Below are positions 11,563 to 22,819 of a stretch of 64,000 nucleotides of DNA, one piece after another. The number at the start of each line of letters is the position of its first letter. Position 1 is the first letter of the stretch. The notes under the pieces were generated by a model. That model did not search any database. It was not told the origin of the DNA and saw nothing but the letters and a program-made list of their open reading frames with translations. The position numbers were made by a program, and so were the translations under genes. This DNA is from Endothia cerciana (taxonomy: Eukaryota > Ascomycota > Sordariomycetes > Diaporthales > Cryphonectriaceae), in contig JALRMH010000036.1 in assembly GCA_026119935.1 (NCBI GenBank), forward strand, positions 186,001 through 250,000. Direction: 5' to 3'.

Positions 11563-12062
11563 ATGGATTCCTTCGGCAACGATTCTTCCTTCGGCAACAG
11601 TTCCTCCCTCGGCAACGATTCCTCCTTCGGCCAGGCGAACAACCGCATGGACAATGGCGTGGGCCGAGACAACTTCCCCTCCGGCATGAACGGCGACACA
11701 TTCAGCGGCAGCTCGCGTCGCGACCGCGAGGACGGCTTCGGGAACGAATCATTCTCCTCCGGCGTGGGCAAGCAGGAACGGCACATGCCCGCCATGGCGG
11801 CAGCGAATGAGAACTTCGGCGCGGGTAATGCGGAGAGCAGATTCGAGTCTCGCTCAGGTAAGATTGGTGCTGTGTTTCCAGGCCCCGGAGGGTAATATGT
11901 CGCGTGCTGATGATGTGGGCAGATGACAGCGGCAATGAGTACCGCGCCGGCGGCAGCGGGTACGGCGAGGGGTCCTCGTCCTCCGGGTATGGCGGGAGCA
12001 AGGAGAGCTTTGGCGACAAGATCGTCGACAAGGCTGCCCAGTTCGCCAAGAAGGAATGGTAG
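11563..12062 (+). CDS. Small Gly/Ser/Asn-rich disordered protein with FG repeats
   Basis: 144-aa hydrophilic protein in exons 11563-11857 and 11923-12062, with a 65-nt intron (gtaaga...ggcag) that preserves the frame. The N-terminus repeats a Ser-Phe-Gly-Asn-(Asp/Ser)-Ser-Ser unit about four times. The middle is rich in Gly, Asn, Ser and charged residues. The C-terminus has a short amphipathic helix, GDKIVDKAAQFAKKEW. No signal peptide, membrane segment or cysteine is seen. The overall design (disordered body, lysine-rich C-terminal helix) resembles small fungal stress- or conidiation-associated proteins, but I cannot assign a family. The upstream CT/CA-rich leader and good codon use support a real, perhaps strongly expressed gene. 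Confidence 0.7.
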
Positions 12063-13042
12063 ATTGCTGCCAGACTACCGTGCGCTGCCTTGCATACCTC
12101 AGGACGCAGCGGAGGAGGGCTGAACACTTGGAAGGTTCATCATCGTGGCCGTGGCTACGATGCATCATAGGATAACAGTTGTCACCCCCTGTGGAATACT
12201 TAATACTTAATCTCGTTACCACCACTTGGGCTTCTTCTCACGCATGATATATGCACTTGTCCCATCTCAACATTTGCCGGACAGCATCGTCAGAATTTCT
12301 CATCGATGGGCCTCTTCGATGCGCGCATCCACTTCACTCTTGCCTCAGAGACCGAAGTCGGGGAAGAGACGATCGAGCGAGAGAATTGCAGCAGCAGATC
12401 TGGTGGGATCACGCCGTCAGTATCACTCCGGTGGATCTATCTAGTCGAAGTCCTACTAGTCGATACTAGAGGAGCCAGCGCTCTTGCTCTCAGACGTCCC
12501 CCACCATTCTCTTTTTGATCCGCTCATCATCGGTTGGCGTGACCACTAGGCAAGTCACCAATTGCAATGCAACCCGTCAATTTGAAATCTTGTTGATTGT
12601 TCGACTCGGCTATGAAGTTCTTTTTTTTTTTTTTTGTCCCAATGTGCAAAGCGAAGTGTTTGGTATCTTCCAGCCTGAACCCGGCTGCTTGTCCGTTGGT
12701 CTGGCATGCATTTCATTCCTTTTGACCCGCAATGTTGAACCGTCGTTGCCGTGACTGACAGTGCGGAAACCCTTATTGCCCTCTCCTAAGATGCAAGTAA
12801 TCGTACAACATGATGGCTTGTCCTGCCACATGGCTGGTCATGGGCGATATCTCGTAAAAAGGCCCGAATGTCTTGAGGGGGCGACTTCGGTGATGAGTCC
12901 CGTCTGATGCCTAGGGGACTGGCCGCATGCACCGCAGGCTCCTTCTCCTGCCGTTCTGCGAGCTTCTGTATTGTCAAAACGACACCAGCCCCCAGGGAAG
13001 CGTCACCAAGATGTCGCATAAAGCCGTCCTCGGGCGTCCCGT
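12063..13042. other. Intergenic, T14 run
   Basis: No gene recognised. A T homopolymer lies near 12621-12634. The right end is the Tam41 3' region. Confidence 0.5.
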
Positions 13043-14936
13043 TCAATCCTTCGTCTCCTTTTGAGGCTTCGTCTTTACCTCCTCAGGTCCCGTCTTGGTC
13101 TCCTCCTCCTTGGCGGTCGCAGGCGCGGCAGCGGCCTTCTTCGCCCCCGCGCGATATTTCTCGACCTTCTCCCACACGTACCCAAAGCTCTTCCTCACGC
13201 CTCCCGTCAGCAGGCCCTTCAAGCTCTGCGTGGTGCTCGGCCACCCGATGGTGTTCTTGATGACCCTTCGCACGCGCGCCGTGAGCTCGGCGGGGTCGTC
13301 CTGCGCGATGCGCGTCTCGAAGCCGCCCGCGACGCCACCCACGCCGGTGCTGTCCTTCTTCCTGACCGAGCTCACGCTGTCCGCGTCGCGGTCCGCCTGC
13401 ATCATGGCGTCGAACTCGGCCTGCGGGATCGCGAACTTGCGCTGGTACTGGAAGTACAGCTTGGACCGGAAGGACTTGGGCAGCCGCCGTACCATGTTGC
13501 CCCGCCGCACGGGGTCCATATTCTGCACCAGCCTCCGGCCCATGCCCGTCCTGGAGCCGTCGAAGGAGATGTTGGGCAGGTTTTCGATCAGCGGGTTGTA
13601 CAGCCGCTGGAAGTGGGCGATGTTGTTGCCGACGATATTGGACACCTTTTGGGGGTTCTCGGTGGGCAGCGTCATCCGCGGGTCGCCGAGGTAGGAGATG
13701 CCCGCGACCGTGTTGTACAGCTCGAGCTCGGTGAACCTCTCGGGCAGCAGCAGGAGGGCGGTGCGCAGGGCCGAAAGCAGGTTCATCTGGTTGGCGAGGC
13801 GCACGCGGGCGTCGTCGCGAAGGATCTTGACGGGTTTATGGAGGCGGCCGGCGAGGTACAGGGTGTCCCATTCGGTCAGGTCGCGGCACAGCGCATTGAT
13901 GTTGACGACCCCATACTTGATCAGGATGCCGTTGACCACGATATGCGTGTTGAAGTACACACCCGCGCCCATGTGGTCCTGGACATACGACACAGCTGCC
14001 GAGCCCAGACTGCCCAGGGCGCTGTAGTGATCCCGGTGCTGGTTCAGGTTGAGGGAGTGCCAATGCTGGGTATAGGTGACACCAAAGATGAAGTCGATCA
14101 TCTTGGGCGTGCCGTCTTGGGCCCTCTGGACCGCAGGAGGCGCCTTGGGATGGACGCGCGCAACCTCCTCGGCGGTCGGAACACGGCCGGACGACTTCGA
14201 CTGAGGGAACACGCCGGAACCATATGCGAACGCATAGCGAATGGGCGCACGGAACTGCCAGGGGATCGTTCTAAGAACCTCCTTGAACTCGTCGTTGATC
14301 TTGATGTGTTGGTTCACCCCAAAGTTGCTATGTGGCAGCTCGGAGAAGTTCTTAATGTCGAAGTTTGGGTTGTCCTCCCAGTCGTGGCCAATATCGTCGA
14401 AAGAGGAGTTGGCAGACGAGGACGAGGCTTCGGACTTGAGGACTTTGGAGGATGAGGCGGCTTGGGCTGTGGTCGGGCTGCGCTCCTTGGGCTCACCAGG
14501 GACTCTCTGATCCTTGCCGGTCTTGGTGTTGTCTACGGCTGGCGCAGACTTAGCCCTGTCTGGCGTCTGCTGCTGGACATTGCCCGCGACATCAGGGGCA
14601 TCGGCGGTCTGGGAGGAAGCCGCCGCCTTCTTGGCGGGTTCGGTCGGGGCTCTGGTGTCGCCGGCGATGGTTGGACCCTTCTCGGGAGTCTTTGGAGACG
14701 GCTTGTCCTGGCTCTTGGGCGCCTGGACGCCGTCGTCTCGCAGGTAGCCGGTCGCATTGAGGAACCGGATGGCGGCAGGAATGGCTTCGAGTCGGTGGTA
14801 CGGATGCTCGTAGAGTCGTCGCGAGAGCACCGGTCGCACCGCGGTGCTGTGCGCCTGTTCAGAAGGGGCCACGGTCAGTATCATCCCGAACGCCGTGGGG
14901 TCCGGCAGAGCCTACCAGAAGACGCAGCGTCGCCAT
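13043..14936 (-). CDS. TAM41: Mitochondrial phosphatidate cytidylyltransferase Tam41
   Basis: Makes CDP-diacylglycerol from phosphatidic acid and CTP on the matrix side of the mitochondrial inner membrane, the first step toward cardiolipin. My model is 610 aa: a 21-nt first exon (14936-14916, MATLRLL), a 61-nt intron with a TACTGAC branch point, then one long exon 14854-13043. This gives an Arg-rich presequence running into RPVLSRRLYEHPYHRL. An unspliced start at 14884 is possible but reads through the intron. A low-complexity Ser/Pro/Lys linker covers about residues 50-160. The catalytic part has YGSGVF (about 218-223), DFIFGVT (about 261-267) and HWHSLNLNQHRDHYS, all hallmarks of the Tam41/Mmp37 family. 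The Ala/Lys/Glu-rich tail is extra. No lesion was seen. Confidence 0.93.
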
Positions 14937-16307
14937 TTCTGCCGCCGTTCGAAACCGCGTTCAGGATGCTGTAAAGAATGTGGGTGGAGATCGATCCGGC
15001 CAAAGAGAGATGGTCATGAAGAAGAGGAGCAGGAATGGACTGGCAGCCGGAGCTGCAGGGTATCAGGCTTTTGGTCCTGCCATGGGTTGACGAGGAGGAG
15101 GTCAAGATCGGGTTGGAAAGCCTTCCCTCTTCTTTCAGGAGACCAAGGTGAGAGCCTTTTGTTATGGGATATGATGCGAGTTCCTGGAGCTAATCGAGCA
15201 TCCCCGTCCTCGTCATAATCGTGGGTCCATCGCGGGTCCCCGGGCGGATCCCCAGGGCTGACGACAGGGGGAGCACATGCCCAGACCCAGACCACGCCGG
15301 ATGAGGAGATCTGCACAGGGAGTTCTCTATCCTGTCTGCTTGTCTGCTGCAGTGGTCTCACAGTCCTGTCGGATGACAATCCCGAGAGGATGGACAGTGA
15401 AGAAGAGCCACAGAATCTCTACATTGGGTCCTGGCAGAGGCATCCGGAGGGATGAGATCGCGGGGATATATATATATATCTATAGATATATATATGTTGG
15501 GGGGGGGGGGACCTCAAGAACACTTAACTGTGCACCAGGTCATGCCCCAAGTCTTTTGTGTACACGCCTATCTTCTGATTACCTTTTTTGGGTCTTGCAA
15601 AGCTGGCCTATCTCGCAAGAAGATTTTGTGAAGTGTAGTGTGTGATCCACCATCGACCAGATCCAGACAAGCCGAGCGTAATAAGGGAAACAGACACCTT
15701 TGACCACCTTGGAGAGCGTGTTTGGCAAGACACCTGGGAAACGAGAGACGACAGAAGAAAAATGGCCATGATTAATACGTAGGACCATTCGTTCTGAACA
15801 TAGCGCTGTGACCTTTTGAGAACCAGGCCAAGAACAATCAAGGCCGAGCTGAAGCCTCCTAGACAAGAGAGACGAGCCGCTCCTTTGTGCTCTGTCGAGC
15901 TTCTTAGTCCTGCATTTAGCTTCTTAATCCTGCATTTGGGCTGAATGCGTTGTGTCCGCATCTAGATCTTGGGACCAGGTTCATGCCAATGCTGGCGCGA
16001 TTCAGGAATGACCATGCTAACACTAAAAAGAGATGACCTGCTGGAGAGGATTGCAGAGCTTCGGGTCCTGAAGATGCGGGCCTCGAAGCCGAGGCCCAGG
16101 CACGCCAGGCCAGGCCAGGAGGTTGGCACTGGCACTGGCAGCTACGGCAGCCGGGGTGAACCCACAACTCGGCCCCTGCGCCCGCTGCCGGAGCCAACGG
16201 CTGTAGGGGCAGGCAACTTTCCCACCCGAGCGCGGCTGTCAACCCAAACATCGTCAACACGACGCGTCCCTGGACCTCCTGCCAGGAGCACTTCCAAGCC
16301 GCCCACG
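14937..16307. other. Divergent promoter region of Tam41 and Mad1
   Basis: No gene seen. A 26-bp AT palindrome centred on CTATAG (15470-15495) directly abuts a G12 run (15499-15510). The reverse-strand frames near 15600-16440 show no domain. The stretch 16200-16307 looks like the Mad1 leader. Confidence 0.5.
15470..15495. repeat. AT-rich perfect palindrome next to poly-G
   Basis: Ten alternating A/T bases flank the self-complementary core CTATAG on each side, so the 26 bases read the same on both strands. Twelve G follow after a 3-base gap. It could form a cruciform or act as a nucleosome-free spot. No known function. Confidence 0.8.
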
Positions 16308-18717
16308 ATGATGCCCCAGACGCCCCAAGGCCCAGGCGGCGAGAGGCCGCCATCGGCAGCCAGCTCGCGTCGGGGGTCTGTATCGAGCACGACCAACAGG
16401 TTTCGCGCCAGCTCCTCTGGTCTGCCGCGACCAACATCCTCGCTGCGGGAGTCGAGGGTGGGTAAAAGCTGCATCACCCTATCATGCACGCTCTCACGCA
16501 CCGTCCCTAAGGCTTACTGACTGCCTCTTCCCGCAGATGAACGCGATACGGCTGACTAGCGCCCAACCATCATACAGCCTCGTGGAAGCAGCGTCTGCTC
16601 GTTCGCGATCCCCGTCTGGCCCCTCGCCCCGCATTGCTCGCGCGATGACACGCGAGTCATCCAAGGAAAACGTCGCCCCCCCTGACGCAGAGGAATACGA
16701 GACACAGCGGCGGGCAATTGAGGCACTGAAGGCGGAAATCAGCACCCTACGCTACGACAATGAGAATGTAAAGAGCAATGCCGAGATCCAGCGCATCCAG
16801 CAGGAGAGCGAGCTGCGAAGGGCGAAGGAGCTGGCCGACGAGGAGTTCAAGAGGAAGCAGGCCGCTGAGAGCGAGAATAATGCCGCCCTGAGGCAGCTCG
16901 AGCGGCTGCAACAGGAGCTCGACGAGCTGCGCAGGCAGCACGAGGGCGAGAAGGCTGAGGTCGAGAGGCGTGCGAGGGCCGCCGAGGAGCACGCCCGGCT
17001 CTCCCAGGAGCAGCTGGAGGATTTGATAGCCGCCAAGGATGAGGCAGCCCGGTTCGGAGAGAGGAAGGCCGCTGATTTAAACGCCCAGCTCCAAAAGGAT
17101 GCGAATAGGATTCGGGAGCTGGAAGACAGCGTCTTGGCAAGAGACAACAGCCTGGAGGAAGCACGAAACCAGATCAAAGACAAGGACGGCAAGATTGGCG
17201 ACATGGAGGCTGAGGTGTTGATGCTGAAGGCACAGACTGGTGATGCGGAGACAATGGCCATCATACGGCGGGAGCTGTCGGAACAGGTCGCGCACATCCG
17301 AACGCTGGAAGCTACGAACCGGGAGCAGCTAACGGAGCTGAGACACCTGCGCCAGTCACATAAGGCGGTAGCCATCGTGGAGGAGGAAAAGGCTTCGCTG
17401 CAGCGCAGGCTGGAGGACGCCGAGGCTACTAAGGCCGAGCTGGCCTCGGAGCGATGGCAGCGAGAGCGTCTCGAAGCTGAACGTCATGCTTGGTCTGCGT
17501 ATCTCGAGCGCGAGGGCCAGGCAGAGTTCGACTCTCCCGAGGCTGTAGCCCGCGCCCTGGTCCAAGAACGCTTCAACTCGGCCTCGCTTCTCGAGAAGGT
17601 CGGTTCGATTCAGGCCCAGATCGCTGAGCGTGACGCCATAATCCAGGGCGTCGAGGAGGAGAAGGCCAGCCTTTCGAACCAGATCGAGAAGCTCCAGACT
17701 AACGGTGGGAGTGGGTCGGCCGAGAAGGCCCGACAAAGGTTAGAGCGACAGCGCGCTCTGGCGGAGAAGGAGTCTAGGTTGCTACGCGAGCAGCTCAAGA
17801 TGTACGAATCTGAGGATCTCACATTTCAACCTGACAAGTTTGATGAGGAGAAGGCTCAGCGGATACAGAAGCTTGAAGAGCTGGTTGACGAATACAAGTC
17901 GGAAGTCAAGACTCTGGAAGCTCAAATGAGTTATCTTGAGGAGTCATTCAATGGTCCTGTGGCTGTCGCAGGTGCCAAGCGTCCCGCACCGACTGACGAA
18001 AACTCGCCCCAATACGAGCAAATCGGTCAGCTCACACGCAAAAACCGTACCTTGCAGGATGACCTGGATTCTCTCAAGACCAAGTACAAGGTCATTGAGA
18101 AGGAGTTGTCCGTAGCTCGGGATCAGCTAGCGGCCGCCAGGCGGTCTTCCAACGTGCGCATTCTTGAGCTGCGCGACAATCCAACGGCCAAGCACGAGGC
18201 AGTCAAGCAGGCTACCATCGACGAGCTGCGGACCGAGAATGAGCAGCTTCGGACGCTCATCCATGACGGTGAGGGTGGCACTACCTCCTTCCAGGTAGTG
18301 CCTGTATCTACACTCGTCGCGCTTCAGCGCGATGTGGAGAACGCCAAGAAGGACACTGCCTCTGCTAAGAAGCAGTGTCAACGTTTGAAAGAAGTGTGGA
18401 AGGATAAGTCTGACGAGTTCAAGGAGGCCGTCTTCGCGCTCCTGGGCTGGCACGTCACCTTCATCCCCACCAACAAGATGCGGGTGGAGTCAGTATATTA
18501 CGCCTCCGAGACCGACGAACACGAGCGGTCCATTACGTTTGATGGCGATCGAGGCTCAATGAAGTTTGGCGGTGGCCCCAGGAGCGAGTTTGCAATGAAG
18601 CTGTCGGACCTGACTAAGTATTGGGTCCGTGAGAAGAACTGCATCCCGGGCTTCCTGGCTGCGCTTACCCTCGAGTTCTATGAGCAGGCTGTTCAGGAGG
18701 GACGGGCCCTACAATGA
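16308..18717 (+). CDS. MAD1: Spindle assembly checkpoint protein Mad1
   Basis: Coiled-coil scaffold that recruits Mad2 to unattached kinetochores. The model is 776 aa from exons 16308-16457 and 16537-18717 (intron gtgggt...cccgcag). The N-terminal 60 residues are Ser/Arg/Pro-rich. A nearly continuous heptad-type coiled coil rich in Glu, Arg, Lys, Gln and Leu follows to about residue 640. The C-terminal globular RWD-like domain of Mad1 starts near the segment KSDEFKEAVFALLGWHVTF and holds TNKMRVESVYYASETDE. Those C-terminal motifs make the family call firm. The start is less sure: the same frame is open upstream with ATGs at 15969, 16008 and 16074, but those regions look like leader. The tandem ATGATG at 16308 has a fair context. 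A start inside exon 2 (16537) would lose the basic N-terminus. Confidence 0.9.
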
Positions 18718-19130
18718 GATGGACGCTCAATGTTTGGCCCTGTGGCCCTTTGCATCTGAATGGTCAGCTGGTCGTCATCTCCACAGCATGATGGGGTAGC
18801 TGCATCGAAATTGGGCTCATTTCCTTGTCCGATGTACATAGCAATGTAGCAAGGGCGAAATCTGCTAGTCATGGGAATATCACGCGCATACGCACTACAC
18901 CAATGCTGCGCCCAGGTTTCGACCTGTCACTGAATCCTGGACAACCAAAGCGATCTCTATTTAGCTCCAGGCAGGCTTTGCTTTGTGGGCAACCACAATC
19001 TAAGCAGTTCCACACCCGGGGAGGAGGAGAGGCAGCACATACTGCAGGAGGCCGGAACCATTATTCCAAAGTCGTTGCTTGGGGCAGTCAGTCTTCCTTT
19101 GGCTTGGAGGGGAGATCAGGCTCGATTTCA
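18718..19130. other. Intergenic
   Basis: Mad1 3' region and the 3' side of the tannase pseudogene. No gene seen. Confidence 0.5.
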
Positions 19131-20477
19131 TCATATCTCAACAACAGGAAAAGATGAGCCATACCACCCCGGCTCTCCAACGACACTATAGTTCCCCGGT
19201 TTCAGGCCCGAGAACTCCTCCCATCCCGTACCAGTGGCACACTCCCACGAACCCGCCTGCGCCGGATCCTCACTCCCCTTATACCGGTTTACAGCCGACC
19301 ACGGGCACAAGTCCAGAAACGCCACATAGTCCGTCGGGTTCACCACGGCCGAGCTCGACGCGTTCGCGGGATACGCACTCGCCGCGTGCAGAACGCCCGG
19401 CGCCGTGCCGTTCTCGACCCACGCGCGAAGCTGGCCGATAGCGTCCGTCGTGGATGATGCCCGTGCCCGAGCCGCAGTGACCCACGCCGGGGGGGTAGAA
19501 CTGCCGATAGAAGCCGGCCGCGGACGGGTCGATGGCGAGGATCTTCTGGTAGTAGAACATGGTGCCCTGCGGGCTGATCGTGCCCTCGGCCAGTCCTTGC
19601 CAGGTGATGATCTTGCCGCCACGGCGCTCGAAGGGGGCGAGGTCCGGCCAGGCACTGCCGATGGCCGAGTCGTACTGGAGATGTCCTTGCAGGAAGATGT
19701 CTGGACGCAGAGTCAACGTTGCTGAACCGGCCCTTTGTGGGGGCGGGGGTGGGAAGCAAAGATACACACCCGCAAACTCGGCATACGGGGTATTCGTCGT
19801 GTCGAATCCCAGATCCTTTGCTATAAACCCGCGGATCCAGGAATCGGCGACGGTGAACGGCTGCGCGGTCGCGTTCCCTGCGATGTTCGGCGCTGTATTC
19901 GAGAAGCTGGCCCCCTTGACCAGCCCGTACCAGCACCTGCCCCTCGGGCGTCCTGGCCCCGCCCCAGATCTTGTCCACCACGTCCGCCGCCTGCTGGCTG
20001 GACGTCCCCGCCGGGCCGCCGGGCCCGCAGGTGTATCGCGCCCCCACGAGCCCCCTGTGCGGTGAACCCGCACAGCGCGGGCGTGGATATGCCGTCGACC
20101 AGCCCGTCCAGCGCGTCGCACGCCTCCACCGCCCGCGCCGCGGCGAAGGCGAACCCGCATGGCGCCGGCGCGTACCCCTCGTTGTTCTGCACGGTGAACG
20201 GCCACTGCTGCGCCATGGTGAAGTCGTTCCACTGGACCGCCAGCGCGTCGGCCAGGACCCCGTCCCAGTCGGCCGGGCAGTACTGTGCCGCTCCCGGTCC
20301 CCGGGTGCGTGAGGGCGATCGTCACGTAGCAGACGTTGTTGCCCGTGATATTCTGCCAGTTGCTGACGGGGGGAGGCGGCGACGTTGAGGATCTGGGCGC
20401 CGAAGAGAGGCTGGTGAGGGGATGCTGCCGTTGGTGCAGTCGAGGAGGGCGAAGGCTGCGCCCACAAGGCAAGACAT
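19131..20477 (-). pseudogene. Tannase/feruloyl esterase family, broken copy
   Basis: Reverse-strand pieces match fungal tannase/feruloyl esterases in the right order: an N-terminal ...FGAQILNVAASPVSNW and VCYVTIALTHPGTG block; then ADWDGVLADALAVQWNDF and VEACDALDGLVDGI; a GPGGPAGTSSQQAADVVDKIWGG block; PDLAPFERRGGKIITWQGLA; GVGHCGSGTG; and a C-terminal AWVENGTAPG. The blocks sit in at least three frames. Breaks occur at a G run near 20052, near 19935 and near 19460. An ordinary intron (gtgtgt...gtccag, about 19702-19771) remains recognisable. The stretch between the THPGTG block and the ADWDG block, which in intact enzymes is over 100 residues and holds the nucleophile box GCSTGG, is absent. 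Without the catalytic Ser the copy cannot be an active esterase. Confidence 0.82.
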
Positions 20478-20965
20478 AGTGAGAGTACTGGCTCGCAATT
20501 TTTTAATTTTTTTTAATTTCTTTCTGTTCTTCCTTTTCTTATGTAAATGCTATCGAATAGCACCCACGAGAAGTAAAACTCAAGATCGAACACCTTTGCT
20601 CTTCATCCCTCAGGGTGAGCAACCAGGTAGGGTCTCGAAGGCATTCATCCTCCTGCTTGAGCTACTCCATGTTTTCTCGATCGTCGCCTCGATCGTCTCT
20701 CGCGTCTCACCTGCCCTGCTGATCGAGCTGACCGCATCGCTGGGCCGGCCTCTCGTGTCGTCATGGCCACTGATGGGTTTCCGGTAGGCGTGACCTACCC
20801 TGCGTAGACCTCACCCGAGGAGATATATGCGGGATTACAGAAGACTCGAGCGGGTCAGCACTTCGCCGGGCTTCTCTATCGGAAGTACAAGAAGACCTCG
20901 CGACATATCCGGATATGTGATATCTTCATCATCGCGCATTTTTGCATCGGTGGACTTGCTAGGGA

Positions 20966-22819
20966 TCAGAACCACTGACAGACGATCAACAGGTGCCCGT
21001 CCCGCACGCGACCGTAGGGGTTCAAGCCGTCCAGAGTTATGTCACTTTCCAAGAGCTGTAATTCCGGTCTGAACGAGCTCCAGGCATGGGAACGCCCACG
21101 ATAGAGAATCCGGCTAGGACGCCCAGCTCCAGGGTGGCGCCGTATACTGGGCATCGGACCCTGGATTGAGAAATTGTCCCGGCGTTCTCATGCCGTTGTC
21201 CGCCCAGAGGAGCTCGCGGTGCAGGACCGTACTGAAGAGGCCGGCGAGGTATCTCACCTTAACATTTTCGTTCCAAATCTGCGCCAGCGCAGACAGGTCT
21301 GGGAGTACGTCGCTCCGGAAGGTCAGCGACCGGGAGGAGTAAGCCCCGACTAATGACCGCCAGCCTTGGAGTATCTTACTCTCGGCCTCCGTGACACTTC
21401 CATGCTCCTTTTGCAGCACGTAGGTCGCCCTCTCAAAGTACTTTCCGCCGGATCCGTCTTCCGGCTCGAGCAAGCTCTCGCCGGCACATAGGTGAACCAT
21501 GTGCCCACCAAAGAGCAGTGCTCTCGGACTCAGCGTAGCCTCCTGGAATGTCCAGCCCCGATTATTCCAGCCGCAGTTATCTATATCCCGCGAGTAAGGG
21601 TCGTAAGATGGTGTTGCGAACCGATATGGGTCCGGACGCGGCGGGGAGGGGTTGAAGAAGTCGGACAATAGCCTGCCGCCCAGCAATCCTGCTCAGTGTT
21701 GTGTATGGGTTTATCCGGTGATACAAACAGAGAAAAAGCGCCCGATATGGAAGAGTTGGTGGACGATGTGAAGGGGACATCGATGACCTGAGAAGGAATT
21801 GTGCGCTCCGGGAAATCACTCGGGCACGAGTTGCCCTGGGCGGCGCAGATGGTAAAGTAGGCATTGGTGTAGACACTTTGCCATCTGTCCTGCCTCACGT
21901 CCCCAGTCTCTCTTGTCGTCCTGGATGATGGAAAGGGAGTCTATCCAGACATAACGCATGCCCAGGGCGCGACACAGCAGAACAGCATCTTGGTGTATCT
22001 TTGAGAAGGTGGCAAATGCTATTTGGTGGAGCCGGTTATTCTAGCGCCTCGGCCTTGAGCTGGTGCTTCGGCTTCCTCGGGTGGACCCCAGCAGTAACTC
22101 AGGGCGATGTAATGTTGAGCCTCCGCCTTGCTTTGGAGTGGTGGGTAGTTTGCCTTTATGACGAGTCGGGACTCCTCGTTCTTTTCGTCTGGGTTTCGAA
22201 GACCGACGTCAACCAGCCGTGTTGGGAGGCACGGGCCTGTTGTCGTCGGGAGAGGCTTTGGGATCGAGAAGGCTCTGTCTTTGAGCTCGTTCAAGCGCTG
22301 TAGGCCTGCCTCGGATAGGATGTCTTGTTCAAGAGGCCTGCGTAGTATGGGCAGCCATTCTGCGCAGGGATCTTGACTTGCTAGGTCAGAAAGGAATACT
22401 GGTAGGGCTAGCTCGTATTTCAAGCCGTAGCGCGTGAGAAGCTTCTCCCCCCCCCGCTCTGATTCACATCGAGCAACTTAAAATACGCAGATAGCGCATC
22501 CATCCACGACCTCCCCGGTTTCTCCCTCTTCAAGTGATTAAGTATTCAGCCGGTAACACGGCTTGTGTATGAGTTAGCTCTGTATATTGCGAATCCTTTT
22601 TGAGGAAAAGTGTGATCTGATCCTTAATGACAGAGCATAGCGCACAGCCATCCGCTGCGGGCTGTGATAAAGTTCGGTAGGTCTGTCCCTAAGCTCATTG
22701 TCCAGGAGGAGGCGTTGTTGGAGGATTTGTCGACGAAGGAAACGTGAGGTCCGGATAGTTCCGTTGTGCTCCGCATCGTTGAACTGGATAACCCTGCATT
22801 TCTGGCAGAGGGCAGACAT
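20966..22819 (-). pseudogene. HET-domain (heterokaryon incompatibility) protein, broken copy
   Basis: Fungal HET-domain proteins trigger cell death after non-self recognition. Reverse-strand pieces appear in the expected order: N-terminal MSALCQKCRVIQFNDAEHNG; a CALCSVIKDQITLFL block; YGLKYELALPVFLSD; PTRLVDVG; the HET core YIALSYCWGPPEEAE; FSKIHQDAVLLCRALGMRYV continuing into WIDSLSIIQDD; YTNAYFTICAAQG; NRGWTFQEATLSPRALLFGG; APPWSWAS; and a C-terminal ITLDGLNPYGRVRDGHL. Consecutive blocks switch frame at least five times (near 22690, 22650, 22030, 21900, 21690 and 21120), and a stop ends the frame right after the first core block. The intact gene would need a single frame with few introns, so I read this as a pseudogene. 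Its neighbour is also broken. Confidence 0.82.

Noticed and set aside
13061..14455. 464-codon frame opposite TAM41
   Set aside because: Antisense shadow of a strongly conserved gene. Its His/Gly/Leu-rich pattern mirrors the GC-rich codons of TAM41.
20966..22819. Reading the HET relic as an intact multi-intron gene
   Set aside because: The frame switches lack paired GT-AG sites, one follows directly on a stop, and conserved motifs would be cut.
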